Source of the DNA: Allocoprococcus sp004560705
Lineage (GTDB): Bacteria; Bacillota; Clostridia; Lachnospirales; Lachnospiraceae
Length of the DNA stretch: 64,000 nt
Assembly (NCBI RefSeq): GCF_052065755.1
Contig: NZ_JBQHTK010000013.1
Span: forward strand, 11,270 to 75,269
Direction of reading: 5' to 3'
Shown: positions 17,761-27,363 of the stretch, one piece after another
How the letters are laid out: every line of letters starts with the position of its first letter
How positions within the stretch are numbered: position 1 is the stretch's first letter
Notes under the pieces: generated by a model
Databases searched by the model: none
The model's input: the letters and a program-made list of their open reading frames with translations, nothing else
Told to the model about the DNA's origin: nothing
Program-made: the position numbers and the translations under genes

Positions 17761-18801
17761 ATGAGTGCATTGGTTTTGCGTAATCGTTTCCAGGGCAATA
17801 CGACTCTGGTCGAGAATGAATTTATAGACAATTACATGGCGGCAGCGAACGGCGAATTTGTCAAGATCTATCTCCTCCTGCTTCGTCATATCAATAATCC
17901 GGACGTGTCCCTCAGCATTTCCAGGATTGCCGATTATCTTGAGAACACAGAGGGAGATGTTCTGCGCGCATTGAAGTACTGGGAGAAGCAGGGACTTCTG
18001 AGGTTGGAATATGATACGGATCAGAATATCATTGGTCTGGATCTGGTATCTCCTTCCGCACCAAATGCCGCACCCCCGGTCAGACCGGAACCGGTGCCCC
18101 GTGAAGCACAGAGTACACCCGCACAGGCGGCGCCCGTTTCCAATCCGAAGTCTGTTGTGAACCGCAAGGAATTAAAGCAGATTCTTTTTGTCGCCGAGCA
18201 GTATCTTGGCAAGACTTTAAGCCGAACCGATGTGGACACAATTACCTATTTTTATGACACACTCGGCTTTTCTGCTGATCTGATTGAATATTTAATCGAA
18301 TATTGTGTCGAAAATGGTCATCGGAGTATGCACTATATCCAGAAAGTTGCTCTGTCCTGGGCGGACGAGCACATCACCAGCGTGGAACAGGCGAAGAATA
18401 CATCCGCGCTTTATAACAAAACATGCTACTCCATTCTGAATGCATTTGGAATCAAGGGCCGCGGACCTGCCGCTTCCGAATTAGAATACATACGCAAATG
18501 GACCGCAACCGACGGGATCGATCTGGAACTGATCCTCGAGGCCTGCAACCGTACCATGGCAGCGATTCATCAGCCCAGTTTTGAATACACGGACAAGATC
18601 CTTCAGAACTGGCGCAGCAGAAATGTACATACTCTCACCGATGTCCGTGTTCTTGACTCTGCTTACGAACAGGAAAAAAACGCCCAGAAGAAGAATCCGC
18701 GCCGCACACCGGTGCAGTCTGCGCCATCCAAATTCCGCAGTTTCGAAGAACGCTCCTATGATATGGACGAATTGACGAAAGAATTACTGCGAAGCAACTA
18801 A
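17761..18801 (+). CDS. DnaD domain-containing replication initiation protein
   Basis: This 346-residue protein has an N-terminal winged-helix region (about residues 20-85, with VKIYLLLLRHINN and ISRIADYLENTEGDVLRALK), a proline-rich linker near 100-125, and two DnaB_2/DnaD-like tail domains, the last ending around LEYIRKWTATDGIDLELI and the Y-x-D-K-I-L-x-N-W motif (YTDKILQNW). DnaD-type proteins remodel DNA and help load the replicative helicase at origins or restart forks. The following gene encodes a DnaC/DnaI-like ATPase, so both probably act together in helicase loading. Confidence 0.85.
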   Translation: MSALVLRNRFQGNTTLVENEFIDNYMAAANGEFVKIYLLLLRHINNPDVSLSISRIADYLENTEGDVLRALKYWEKQGLLRLEYDTDQNIIGLDLVSPSAPNAAPPVRPEPVPREAQSTPAQAAPVSNPKSVVNRKELKQILFVAEQYLGKTLSRTDVDTITYFYDTLGFSADLIEYLIEYCVENGHRSMHYIQKVALSWADEHITSVEQAKNTSALYNKTCYSILNAFGIKGRGPAASELEYIRKWTATDGIDLELILEACNRTMAAIHQPSFEYTDKILQNWRSRNVHTLTDVRVLDSAYEQEKNAQKKNPRRTPVQSAPSKFRSFEERSYDMDELTKELLRSN

Positions 18802-18816
18802 GAAAGGGAGAATACC

Positions 18817-19812
18817 GTGCCGTTAACCAATTCGCAATATAATACGCTGATGCGTATCTATGAAGAGAAACAGGTACGCAGCCGAGACCGCCTGAATCTT
18901 CATTTTGAACGGGTATATGAGGCCGTTCCGGAAATAAAATCCCTGGATGATTCTATTTCCTATTACAGCGTACAACAGGCACGCAAGCTGCTTTCCGGAG
19001 ATGAAAGTGCTTTGCCTGCGCTGAAGAAACAACTTCATGAGCTTTCCCAGAGAAGGGCACAGCTTCTTGTGGAGAACGGTTTTCCGGCAGATTATCTGGA
19101 AGCCACTTACGAATGCCCCGACTGCAAAGATACCGGTTATATCGGTAACCAGAAATGCCATTGCTTTTTAAAATCAATCATTGATTTGTTTTATACTCAG
19201 TCGAATCTAAAGGGAATTCTTGAGCATGAGAATTTTGACACTTTTTCATTCGACTATTATTCCAAAAATTATATAGATCGTTTGTCCGGACAGACTTCGC
19301 GGGCTCTTGCCGAAAAAGCCTACTTTGAGTGTATGAATTTCATCCGCAATTTCGATACCGCCCATGAAAATCTGCTTCTGTTTGGCACTACCGGAATCGG
19401 AAAGACGTTTCTCTCCCACTGTATTGCCAGAGAAATCATGCAGTCCGTACATTCCGTTCTTTATCTGACTGCCAGCGAACTTTTCGATTCGCTGCTTGAC
19501 AAAACCCTGAATAAAACTGACGACAGTCAGTTATTATATGAACAGATTCAAACTTGCGATCTGCTGATTATTGATGACCTGGGAACGGAACGCAATACCG
19601 ATTTCGTCGTTTCCCAGCTGTTCGTGTGTCTGAATGACCGTATTCTGAATAACCGCTCCACGATCATTTCCACGAACCTCACCCTTGAAAAGATTAAGTC
19701 CAACTATACGGAACGGACTTTTTCCCGTATCAGCAATCATTACAAAATTCTTCGCCTTGCCGGCGATGACATTCGTATTCAAAAAAAACTAATGAACAGG
19801 GAGGAACTCTAA
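18817..19812 (+). CDS. DnaC/DnaI-like helicase loader ATPase
   Basis: This 331-residue AAA+ protein has an N-terminal coiled region, a zinc-like knuckle YECPDCKDTGYI...KCHCF near residues 94-112, Walker A FGTTGIGKTFLSH near 188 and Walker B LLIIDDLGTE near 249, with an arginine-finger region ERTFSRIS near the end. The order is that of DnaI-type loaders, which bring the replicative helicase to DNA. A GTG start is used with GAAAGGGAG before it; the gap to the DnaD-like gene is 15 bp and the stop abuts the prs start. Confidence 0.86.
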   Translation: MPLTNSQYNTLMRIYEEKQVRSRDRLNLHFERVYEAVPEIKSLDDSISYYSVQQARKLLSGDESALPALKKQLHELSQRRAQLLVENGFPADYLEATYECPDCKDTGYIGNQKCHCFLKSIIDLFYTQSNLKGILEHENFDTFSFDYYSKNYIDRLSGQTSRALAEKAYFECMNFIRNFDTAHENLLLFGTTGIGKTFLSHCIAREIMQSVHSVLYLTASELFDSLLDKTLNKTDDSQLLYEQIQTCDLLIIDDLGTERNTDFVVSQLFVCLNDRILNNRSTIISTNLTLEKIKSNYTERTFSRISNHYKILRLAGDDIRIQKKLMNREEL

Positions 19813-20997
19813 ATGTTACACCGCAAAGAACGTATTCTTGACAATATTCCGGTAGGGTCACTCGGCATTATCGCCGTTGACGGCTGTCAGGAAATGGGCG
19901 CCCGCGTAAATGACTACCTGGTAAGATGGCGCAAAGAGGACGAAAGTGCCAACAAAGATCATATTGTTTTCAACGGATATGAGAAGGATACTTATCTCAT
20001 TGATGCAAAGGTTCCACGTTTTGGTTCCGGAGAAGCAAAAGGAATCATTGAAGAGTCCGTAAGGGGAATGGATCTCTATCTGATGGTTGATGTCTGCAAT
20101 TATAGTCTCACCTACTCCTTGACCGGTAATATCAATCATATGTCTCCGGACGATCATTTCCAGAATCTAAAGCGTATTATCGCTGCTGTAGGTGGAAAAG
20201 CCCGCAGATTGAATGTTATTATGCCTTTCCTCTATGAGAGCCGCCAGCATAAGAGAAGCGGACGCGAATCACTGGACTGTGCTCTTGCGCTGCAGGAACT
20301 GGTCCGCATGGGCGTTGACAATATCATCACATTTGATGCACACGATCCCCGTGTACAAAACGCAATTCCACTCAGTGGTTTCGAGACGATACGTCCGACT
20401 TATCAGTTTGTGAAGGGTCTATTAGATAACGTAAAGGATCTTCAGATCGACAGTGAACATATGATGGCGATCAGCCCGGATGAAGGCGCCACCGAACGTG
20501 CAATCTACCTTGCGAACGTACTTGGTCTTGATATGGGTATGTTCTACAAGCGACGTGATTATACCCGCGTTGTGGATGGCCGCAATCCGATTGTCGCACA
20601 TGAATTCCTTGGCTCTTCTGTGGAGGGAAAAGACGTCATTATTCTGGATGATATGATTTCTTCCGGCGACAGCATCCTCGATGTAGCCGGACAGCTCAAG
20701 GCAAGAAAAGCAAAACGAATCTATGCGGCTGCTACCTTCGGTCTCTTTACAAACGGTATGGGTAAATTTGACAAAGCATACGAAGACGGTCTGCTCGATG
20801 GTGTTCTGACAACTAACCTGATCTACCAGTCACCGGAGCTTTTAAGCCGTCCATATTACATCAACTGTGATATGAGCAAATACATCGCTCTTGTAATTGA
20901 CACCCTGAATCACGACGGATCTATCAGCAGTATTCTTGATCCAAGCGAACGTATTCAGAACATTGTTCAGAAATACAAGAATGGGGAAGATTTCTAA
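19813..20997 (+). CDS. prs: ribose-phosphate pyrophosphokinase
   Basis: This 394-residue enzyme makes PRPP from ribose-5-phosphate and ATP for nucleotide, His and Trp synthesis. The PRPP signature is VIILDDMISSGDSILDVA near residue 278, with FDAHDPRVQN near 175 and the ADP-site-like MPFLYESRQHKRSGR near 137. It is about 80 residues longer than the classical enzyme, with an extended N-terminal region; I recall such long forms from related Clostridia. The start directly follows the helicase-loader stop, with GGGAGGAAC as ribosome site inside the previous gene. Confidence 0.92.
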   Translation: MLHRKERILDNIPVGSLGIIAVDGCQEMGARVNDYLVRWRKEDESANKDHIVFNGYEKDTYLIDAKVPRFGSGEAKGIIEESVRGMDLYLMVDVCNYSLTYSLTGNINHMSPDDHFQNLKRIIAAVGGKARRLNVIMPFLYESRQHKRSGRESLDCALALQELVRMGVDNIITFDAHDPRVQNAIPLSGFETIRPTYQFVKGLLDNVKDLQIDSEHMMAISPDEGATERAIYLANVLGLDMGMFYKRRDYTRVVDGRNPIVAHEFLGSSVEGKDVIILDDMISSGDSILDVAGQLKARKAKRIYAAATFGLFTNGMGKFDKAYEDGLLDGVLTTNLIYQSPELLSRPYYINCDMSKYIALVIDTLNHDGSISSILDPSERIQNIVQKYKNGEDF

Positions 20998-21024
20998 ATT
21001 TTAATATAGGTATTCCTTATCACA

Positions 21025-21074
21025 AAAGGCTGTGTGAAAAACTATTGTCCTCGTTTTCACACAGCCTTTTTTCA
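21025..21074. terminator. bidirectional terminator between prs and the YhaN-like gene
   Basis: AAAAGGCTGTGTGAAAA pairs with TTTTCACACAGCCTTTT, followed by T residues on the plus strand and by T on the minus strand. It ends the convergent prs and two-component units. Confidence 0.85.
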
Positions 21075-21091
21075 ATACCAATATACAGCCC

Positions 21092-22642
21092 TTATAAACA
21101 TATCTTATGATACGAAATCCCGTTTCTTTTCAAAGCTTCTTCTTCTCTACTCTGGCATGTAAAGATCAGTACCTGCTTCCGATTCCTTTCCAGCCAACGC
21201 AGTACCGCGCTCAGGCGCCGGTCATCATAACAGACAAACGCATCATCAAAGACCACAGGGAATTCTTCTTCATGGAGAATCTCCGCTGCAGCCATACGAA
21301 GAGCAAAATAAATCTGTTCCAGCGTTCCCTTACTAACCTGATCCATTGTGATGATTCTGCCTTCCACCAGAAGCTGTACACGCATTGCATCGTCCACCCA
21401 GACCTTTTCATATACGCCTTCCGTCACCTCACACAGGATCTCGGAAACACGACAGTTCAGTCTCTGTCCAAACCTGCCCTGCATTTCTTTCGACAGCTGA
21501 TTCATTCGTTCCGCCGCAATCTCATAGGCCCGGCGATGTTTTTCCAATTCTTTGATGTCGTCACCGACTTCATCCATCTCATCCAGTTGTTCTGACAGAT
21601 TCTCATACTGTACCTTCTTCTCACGGTACTCCTCCCTAAGCCGCTCCACCTGCCACCTGAGCTTTTCGGTATCTGCTTCCATTTTCTTCTGCTCCTGCGT
21701 CTTTTCCTCATCTTCCGCTTTCTTTTTGCGTCCGTCTTTCATACGGTTCCACAAATGCATCCCCTCTGCAAGCGCAATCACAATTGTAATCAGGAAATTC
21801 CATGGACGTTTAAAGAGTATAAAGGATAAGATCACCGCCAAAAGCATTGCCAAAAGCACAGCCGGATGAACACGCCAGTTGGAAAAAACACCCTTCCCTG
21901 CTTCTTCCTCCGCCGCCTTCCGCAGCTCTTCTCTTCTTTTCCCACAGCTTTCCATTCTGTCGTTCCAGGCATCTTCTGCCTGCTGCAGATCCTTCTCCAG
22001 CCGGTGCAGATCCCGCCAAACATAAGAAATCTCCAGCTCAATCTTCTCCCGTTTTTCCTGTTTCTGCCGTCCGTGTTCACGAATTGCTTTTTCCGTCTCT
22101 TTTTTTCTCTCGCCTAAAAGTTCCAGTGCCGCCGATAGATTCATTTCACCATTGCCGGTCGCATAATAATTCGCGGCATAATCTTTAAGCCTTGCCGAAA
22201 GCGCCGCTGTTGTAGCGGCACGCATCTGCCCCACCGCCACGGTATTTTCAAAATCCGCCTCAGTCATTCCGTCAAGTAGTACATCCAGATCCCCATGCTC
22301 CAAAGAAAGCTGTTCCCCGTCATCCTCACAGAAGAGCAGTGCACTCTTCGCGTACTTGTCAAAATGTCGCTCCAGACGGAAATTTCGTCTGCCACAGGTA
22401 AACCGAATCACCCCCGCATAATAATTCGGGTTCTCCCATGGTTCATATCTGCTGAAGGTGTCGTTGGCCGCCGCTCTTCCCCGTCCGCGTTCCATCCCAA
22501 AAAGCATCCCTTTTAAAAATGTATGAACCGTCGTCTTTCCGGCACCATTTTCCCCATAGATCAGATTCATTCCATCCGAAAACCTGATATTTTTATTTGA
22601 GAACTTTCCAAAGTTCTCCAGCACCAGCTCTTTAATCTCCAT
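21092..22642 (-). CDS. SbcC/YhaN-like AAA ATPase with internal membrane segment
   Basis: This 516-residue protein has an N-terminal P-loop half (NLIYGENGAGKTTV near residue 27), two coiled-coil arms rich in E, K, R and Q, a pair of hydrophobic helices in the middle (about residues 255-290, with AVLLAMLLAVILSFILF), and a C-terminal half with the ABC signature region VSKGTLEQIYFALRMA and Walker B FPVVFDDAFVCYD. This is the Rad50/SbcC architecture in a short, membrane-tethered form like YhaN. It lies 3 bp after the phosphoesterase gene; together they resemble an SbcCD/YhaO-YhaN nuclease. Confidence 0.82.
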   Translation of the reverse strand: MEIKELVLENFGKFSNKNIRFSDGMNLIYGENGAGKTTVHTFLKGMLFGMERGRGRAAANDTFSRYEPWENPNYYAGVIRFTCGRRNFRLERHFDKYAKSALLFCEDDGEQLSLEHGDLDVLLDGMTEADFENTVAVGQMRAATTAALSARLKDYAANYYATGNGEMNLSAALELLGERKKETEKAIREHGRQKQEKREKIELEISYVWRDLHRLEKDLQQAEDAWNDRMESCGKRREELRKAAEEEAGKGVFSNWRVHPAVLLAMLLAVILSFILFKRPWNFLITIVIALAEGMHLWNRMKDGRKKKAEDEEKTQEQKKMEADTEKLRWQVERLREEYREKKVQYENLSEQLDEMDEVGDDIKELEKHRRAYEIAAERMNQLSKEMQGRFGQRLNCRVSEILCEVTEGVYEKVWVDDAMRVQLLVEGRIITMDQVSKGTLEQIYFALRMAAAEILHEEEFPVVFDDAFVCYDDRRLSAVLRWLERNRKQVLIFTCQSREEEALKRNGISYHKICL

Positions 22643-22645
22643 TTT

Positions 22646-23704
22646 CTATCCCCTTTTCGTCTCCAGAAGCGCTTTCACGCCCTCAAAAAGCGCCAGAGCT
22701 TCCTCACTTCCTTCCGGACTTTGTTTCAGACTTTCGATGTATACTCCCAACAAATTATCTTTGTTCTGCTCCGCCAACATTTCAAAGTCATACGCAGGTT
22801 TTGTCTCGTCCACAAATTCAAGTACATTTCCATATGCATCCATTCCAGAGACATCATACACCTGATCCGGACTGCGATATCCGTCAAGTATAATCTTGTA
22901 CAGATTCTGTGTTCCTCCGGAGACGATCATCTGTGCAATCTTCTCCCTTAATTCTCTTCCTGTCATCTGCTCTGTAGTTTCCACTTTCATATGAACATAC
23001 TCCCGGGACGCAAACGGAACGAATTCTGTCTTGACGGATTTTCCTCGAATCTCTCCGATTATATATCCATGTTTTCCGACATCATTCTTGTCTGTCGGTT
23101 CCAAAGACCCCGAATAATAGATATGGTTTTTCTCAATCTCCATCGGCCGATGTATATGCCCGAGTGCTACATAATCATACCCCAAGTTCATAATATTGTT
23201 TCTTTGAATCGGGATATGCTTCTCATCCCCGCCATGGGCTATCAGGATCTCAACCGGCTGTTTCTTCTGTGGAAACGCATCGGTATACAGTGCTTCACGG
23301 ATTTCTTTCTGCCCGTAACTGAAACCATAGACGCTGGTTCCCAACTCCTCAAATTCCACAAATCCCATAGTCTGCTCCAGCAACGGATAGACCTGGCTTT
23401 TCCACTGATATGTAAGATAATAAGAAGATGGTTTTAGATAATCGTGATTCCCGGCGATGAACACGATCTTTGTGTGCGTTAGCTGTGAAAAAAGATAATC
23501 CACTTCCTTCAGTTCCCTAAGAAGAGGCTGTCTGTGAAACAGATCTCCCGCAATCAGAAGAAGATCCACCTGTTCTTCCTCACACACCTTAACCAGACGT
23601 TCCAGACTGTTCCACAATTCTTCCGCCCGTCTCTGGCTATACGCGCTTCCTGCGTCTGGCGATGCTCCAAGATGGATGTCTGCTGTGTGTATAAACCTCA
23701 TCAA
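22646..23704 (-). CDS. SbcD/YhaO-like metallophosphoesterase
   Basis: This 352-residue calcineurin-type phosphoesterase/nuclease has motifs HTADIHLGA at residues 6-14, LLIAGDLFHRQP near 49, IAGNHDYL near 84, IAHGGDEKH near 150 and ALGHIHRPM near 180, the set expected for Mre11/SbcD. GGAGGGGGAG precedes the tandem ATGATG start. Remarkably, the first 68 bases overlap the 3' end of the histidine kinase gene in another frame, tying its translation to the two-component system. Confidence 0.86.
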   Translation of the reverse strand: MMRFIHTADIHLGASPDAGSAYSQRRAEELWNSLERLVKVCEEEQVDLLLIAGDLFHRQPLLRELKEVDYLFSQLTHTKIVFIAGNHDYLKPSSYYLTYQWKSQVYPLLEQTMGFVEFEELGTSVYGFSYGQKEIREALYTDAFPQKKQPVEILIAHGGDEKHIPIQRNNIMNLGYDYVALGHIHRPMEIEKNHIYYSGSLEPTDKNDVGKHGYIIGEIRGKSVKTEFVPFASREYVHMKVETTEQMTGRELREKIAQMIVSGGTQNLYKIILDGYRSPDQVYDVSGMDAYGNVLEFVDETKPAYDFEMLAEQNKDNLLGVYIESLKQSPEGSEEALALFEGVKALLETKRG

Positions 23705-24848
23705 TCTCCCCCTCCTTTTCCATCGGCAAATCCACGATCATCCGGGTTCTTCCGTCTTCACTTTCGGCGCGCATCGAGCCACCATGCAGTTCTACGATTT
23801 CTTTCGCGATAGCAAGCCCCAGCCCGGCACCACCCGTTGTACTGGAGCGCGCCGCATCTGCCCTGTAAAATTTATTAAAAATCTTTTCCAGCTTATCTGC
23901 CGGAATGGTATCTCCTTCATTTTCAAAAACGATCTCAACAATCTGCTCCTTTTGCCGGGCCAGTATTCGAAGTTCTGTATCGCTTCGGCAGTAGGCAATC
24001 GCATTTCTCAGAATATTGTCAAATACTCTGGCCAGTTTATCCGGATCTCCCTTGATCAACAGATTCCCCTCCGTCTGAACTGTGCAGATGAGATTCTTTT
24101 CCTGCAGGACCGCATACAATTCATCCGCGATCTGCTCCAGCATCATATCCAGATCCAATTCCACCGGCTCCAGTGTAATATCCTGAAGATTCAGACGCGT
24201 GATCTCAAAGAATTCATTGATCAGATCGCCGAGACGGATCGCCTTCTCCAAAGAAATGTGCGTATACCTGGCCCGTTCTGCCTCCGACATTTCCGGATTC
24301 GTATCCAGCATCGTCAGATACGCCACCACCGAAGTCAGCGGTGTCTTCAGATCATGCGCCAGGAACAATACCAGATCATTTTTCTTCTCTTCGATCTCCT
24401 GCGCTTCTTTTTCCTGTTTTTTCAGTGTCTGCTTGATTTCATTCAGACGATCCTCCAGCGGTTTCAATTCCGTGATAAGCCGGATGGGCTGATCCGAATC
24501 AGAGAGAATGTTCTCGATTCCATCACCGATCTGATCCATGTATCTGGTCATTTTCGATAGCGCAATATAGAAGAATAGCGAAAAAAGAGCCAGAAATCCC
24601 AGAATCATAAAAAATACTTTGTTATCCCCGATCAGCAGCCAGTACAGATGAATGGCCGTTCCCTCTTCCACATGCAGGGTTTCCATCAGCTTCAGAAACA
24701 GATTTGCAAAGCTGTCGTTATACACGCCGTCGATCACATACTCCAGAATCACACCGCCTACCAATACCGTGAGTGCTGTCACAAAAACCGTCTGAAGCAA
24801 AATACTGAGTTTTAATTTACGGTAATTATTCTTCAACCTTATACCCAA
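23637..24848 (-). CDS. VanS-like sensor histidine kinase
   Basis: This 403-residue membrane kinase has two transmembrane helices (about residues 14-36 and 76-96) bracketing a short extracellular loop, and a linker/HAMP-like coiled region. The H box is FLAHDLKTPLTSV near residue 160, the N box VFDNILRNAIAYC near 272 and the G box TGGAGLGLAIA near 345. The H-box and following helix resemble VanS sensors of glycopeptide resistance, but no vanH/A/X genes are here, so the signal is unknown. It overlaps the response regulator by 23 bp and the phosphoesterase by 68 bp. Confidence 0.88.
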   Translation of the reverse strand: MGIRLKNNYRKLKLSILLQTVFVTALTVLVGGVILEYVIDGVYNDSFANLFLKLMETLHVEEGTAIHLYWLLIGDNKVFFMILGFLALFSLFFYIALSKMTRYMDQIGDGIENILSDSDQPIRLITELKPLEDRLNEIKQTLKKQEKEAQEIEEKKNDLVLFLAHDLKTPLTSVVAYLTMLDTNPEMSEAERARYTHISLEKAIRLGDLINEFFEITRLNLQDITLEPVELDLDMMLEQIADELYAVLQEKNLICTVQTEGNLLIKGDPDKLARVFDNILRNAIAYCRSDTELRILARQKEQIVEIVFENEGDTIPADKLEKIFNKFYRADAARSSTTGGAGLGLAIAKEIVELHGGSMRAESEDGRTRMIVDLPMEKEGEIDEVYTHSRHPSWSIARRRKRV

Positions 24849-25515
24849 CTCCCCACACCGTCTTGATAAAGTCCGATTTTCCGGTAGGACCGCTCATTTT
24901 CTCGCGCAGATGCCGAATATGAACCATGACGGTATTATTGCTGTTTTTATAGTAGTTTTCATGCCAGACCGATTCAAATAACTCCTCCGAACTGATCACC
25001 TTCCCACGGTTCTCGCAGAGCAGCCACAAAATATCAAATTCAATCGGAGTCAGCGTCAACGACCGCTCATTGTATGTACATTCATGTGACTGCTTGTTCA
25101 GAACCAGCCCGCCGAAATCAATCACATCCCCCTCGCTCCTGCTCTTATCATTGTACTGCGTATAGCGGCGCATCTGCGCTTTCACTCTGGCGACAAGCTC
25201 CAACGGATTAAACGGTTTCGGGATGTAATCATCTGCTCCCATTGTAAGTCCGGTAATCTTGTCCAGATATTCCGTTTTTGCCGTCAGCATAATGACCGGA
25301 AATGTGTATTTCTCCCGGATTTTCTTCAGAATAGTGAAGCCGTCGATATCGGGAAGCATCACATCCAGAATGGCCAGATCAATTCTCGTGCTCTCAATAC
25401 AGTCCAACGCATCCTGCCCCGTATAAAACTTCAGGACATGGTATTCATTCTGCAGATACAGATCCACGACATCTGCAATCTCTTTTTCATCATCCACAAT
25501 TAATATTGTATTCAT
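24826..25515 (-). CDS. VanR/OmpR-like response regulator
   Basis: This 229-residue protein has an N-terminal receiver domain with acidic pocket (ILIVDDEKEIA), phosphoacceptor LAILDVMLPDIDGF near Asp51, MLTAKTEYLD near 77 and MGADDYIPKPF with the conserved Lys near 102, then a C-terminal OmpR winged helix (LTPIEFDILWLL to HIRHLREKM). It is the first gene of a four-gene unit with the kinase, phosphoesterase and SbcC-like ATPase. Confidence 0.92.
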   Translation of the reverse strand: MNTILIVDDEKEIADVVDLYLQNEYHVLKFYTGQDALDCIESTRIDLAILDVMLPDIDGFTILKKIREKYTFPVIMLTAKTEYLDKITGLTMGADDYIPKPFNPLELVARVKAQMRRYTQYNDKSRSEGDVIDFGGLVLNKQSHECTYNERSLTLTPIEFDILWLLCENRGKVISSEELFESVWHENYYKNSNNTVMVHIRHLREKMSGPTGKSDFIKTVWGVGYKVEE

Positions 25516-25583
25516 ACTCCTTCCTCCTTCTCTTATGCCCCCTCAAGCCTTCTTCTCATCTTTCCACTGATGTACAGAGTAAA

Positions 25584-25629
25584 ACATCGCCGCAGCTGGC
25601 GCCTCTTAAGCCTCCATCTGCGGCGTTTT
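25584..25629 (-). terminator. terminator downstream of asnS
   Basis: CGCCGCAG and CTGCGGCG form an 8-bp GC-rich stem, flanked by A residues on one side and T residues on the other, in the 122-bp gap between asnS and the response regulator gene. Confidence 0.6.
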
Positions 25630-25637
25630 CTCACTTT

Positions 25638-27029
25638 CTAAAGTTCACAGTTATTAACCGTTCTCGGGAACGGAATCACATCGCGAATATTGGACATACC
25701 GGTGAGATACATGATGCATCTCTCGAATCCCAGACCAAATCCTGCATGTCTTGTGGAACCATATTTTCTCAAATCCAGATAGAACTGATAATCTTCCGTT
25801 TTCAGGTTCAGTTCCTTCATACGGGCAAGAAGCTTGTCGTAGTCATCCTCCCTCTGACTTCCTCCGATGATCTCACCGATTCCCGGAACCAGACAGTCCA
25901 CAGCTGCAACCGTCTTGTTATCATCGTTCATCTTCATATAGAACGCTTTGATCTCCTTCGGATAATCTGTCACAAATACCGGGCGCTTGAATACCTGTTC
26001 TGTCAGATACCGCTCATGCTCGGTCTGAAGATCTGTTCCCCAGGATACCTTATATTCAAAATTCTCATTATTCTTTTCCAGAATCTCAATTGCTTCGGTG
26101 TAAGTCACACGGGCAAACTCAGAATTAACCACATTATTCAGCCGCTCCAGAAGCCCCTTGTACACAAATGAATTGAAGAAATTCATCTCTTCCGGTGCAT
26201 TTTCCATCACGTAACGAATAATATATTTCAGCATGCTCTCTGCAAGTATCATGTCATCATCCAGATCCGCAAATGCGATCTCCGGTTCGATCATCCAGAA
26301 CTCAGCCGCATGGCGGGTTGTATTGGAATTCTCTGCACGGAACGTAGGCCCGAAGGTATAAATATTCCGGAACGCCTGTGCAAATGTCTCTCCGTTCAGC
26401 TGTCCGCTTACCGTCAGATTGGTTTCCTTATTAAAGAAATCCTTTGTGTAATCTACAGTTCCGTCCGGATTCTTCGGCAGATTCTCCAGATCCAGTGTGG
26501 TAACGCGGAACATCTCTCCCGCTCCCTCACAGTCACTTCCGGTGATCAGCGGTGTATGCACATACACAAATCCTCTTTCCTGGAAGAATTTGTGGATCGC
26601 ATACGCGGTCAGGGAACGAACACGGAATACAGCCTGGAATGTATTCGTTCTCGGGCGCAAATGTGAAATTGTTCTCAAATATTCGAAACTATGGCGTTTC
26701 TTCTGAAGCGGATAATCCGGAGCAGATGCTCCTTCAATCTCAATCTCTTCCGCCTGAATCTCAAAAGGCTGCTTTGCTTCCGGAGTTGCCACCAGTGTTC
26801 CCCTTACAATAATGGCTGCCCCTACATTCAACTTGGAAATCTCTGCAAAGTTCGGCATTGCATCGTGATAAACCACCTGCAGCGTTTCAAAGAATGATCC
26901 ATCATTTACAACGATAAATCCGAAAGATTTGGATCCGCGCACACTGCGAACCCAGCCACCGATCGTGACTTCCTTGTCCAAGTATTCTTCCCGGGATTTG
27001 TATAGTTCTTTAATCGTTATTAAATTCAT
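25638..27029 (-). CDS. asnS: asparaginyl-tRNA synthetase
   Basis: This 463-residue class IIb synthetase charges tRNA-Asn. It has an N-terminal OB-fold anticodon-binding domain (VTIGGWVRSVRGSKSFGFI), motif 2 FRAENSNTTRHAAEFWMIEPE near residue 225 (Arg/Glu for ATP) and motif 3 GFGLGFERCIMYLTG near 440 with the class II arginine. Length fits the family. It appears to be monocistronic between a good promoter and a terminator. Confidence 0.95.
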   Translation of the reverse strand: MNLITIKELYKSREEYLDKEVTIGGWVRSVRGSKSFGFIVVNDGSFFETLQVVYHDAMPNFAEISKLNVGAAIIVRGTLVATPEAKQPFEIQAEEIEIEGASAPDYPLQKKRHSFEYLRTISHLRPRTNTFQAVFRVRSLTAYAIHKFFQERGFVYVHTPLITGSDCEGAGEMFRVTTLDLENLPKNPDGTVDYTKDFFNKETNLTVSGQLNGETFAQAFRNIYTFGPTFRAENSNTTRHAAEFWMIEPEIAFADLDDDMILAESMLKYIIRYVMENAPEEMNFFNSFVYKGLLERLNNVVNSEFARVTYTEAIEILEKNNENFEYKVSWGTDLQTEHERYLTEQVFKRPVFVTDYPKEIKAFYMKMNDDNKTVAAVDCLVPGIGEIIGGSQREDDYDKLLARMKELNLKTEDYQFYLDLRKYGSTRHAGFGLGFERCIMYLTGMSNIRDVIPFPRTVNNCEL

Positions 27030-27067
27030 TGGTAAAACCCTCCGTCCATATCATTACATTATTTTTA

Positions 27068-27096
27068 AGTATAACATTATTCTCGATATTTTGAAA
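27068..27096 (-). promoter_or_regulatory. promoter of asnS
   Basis: On the minus strand TTTCAA and TATACT are separated by exactly 17 bp, about 40 bases upstream of the asnS ATG. Confidence 0.55.
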
Positions 27097-27108
27097 GGGT
27101 TATTTCGT

Positions 27109-27363
27109 CTACTCCAAAGTTATGATGATATCATCATTCTCCCGTCCGGCATCCCGGAACACCTGCATGATCTCCTGAAAATATTCGCTGCGTCCCGTGC
27201 TGTGAAATACTTCTATATGCGTATTCTGCATATCATTCAGGCAGTCCTGCAGCGTATCCAGGTTATTCTCATACCGGTCCGGAAGATCCAGTTTCTCCTT
27301 GATGTACTGATGTGCTTTCTCCGGCTCCTCCATATATAACCCATTCAAAATGACTGACTTCAT
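27109..27363 (-). CDS. barstar family ribonuclease inhibitor-like protein
   Basis: This is an 84-residue protein starting MKSVILNGLYMEEPEKAH, with the barstar-like core (a first beta strand, then LDLPDRYENNLDTLQDCLND helix-loop containing the conserved N-L-D-x-L-x-D pattern) and a C-terminal strand DDIIITLE. Barstar inhibits secreted RNases that would harm the producer. GGAAAAGGAGG precedes the ATG, so the start is placed here. It follows a secreted DNA/RNA nuclease gene in the same direction, suggesting it protects the cytosol, although barstar's classical partner is a microbial RNase (barnase) and not this nuclease family. Confidence 0.82.
   Translation of the reverse strand: MKSVILNGLYMEEPEKAHQYIKEKLDLPDRYENNLDTLQDCLNDMQNTHIEVFHSTGRSEYFQEIMQVFRDAGRENDDIIITLE

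Noticed and set aside
23637..25515. Glycopeptide resistance cluster because of the VanR/VanS-like pair
   Set aside because: No vanH, ligase or vanX genes in the neighbourhood; the sensors only resemble VanS in the H-box region.
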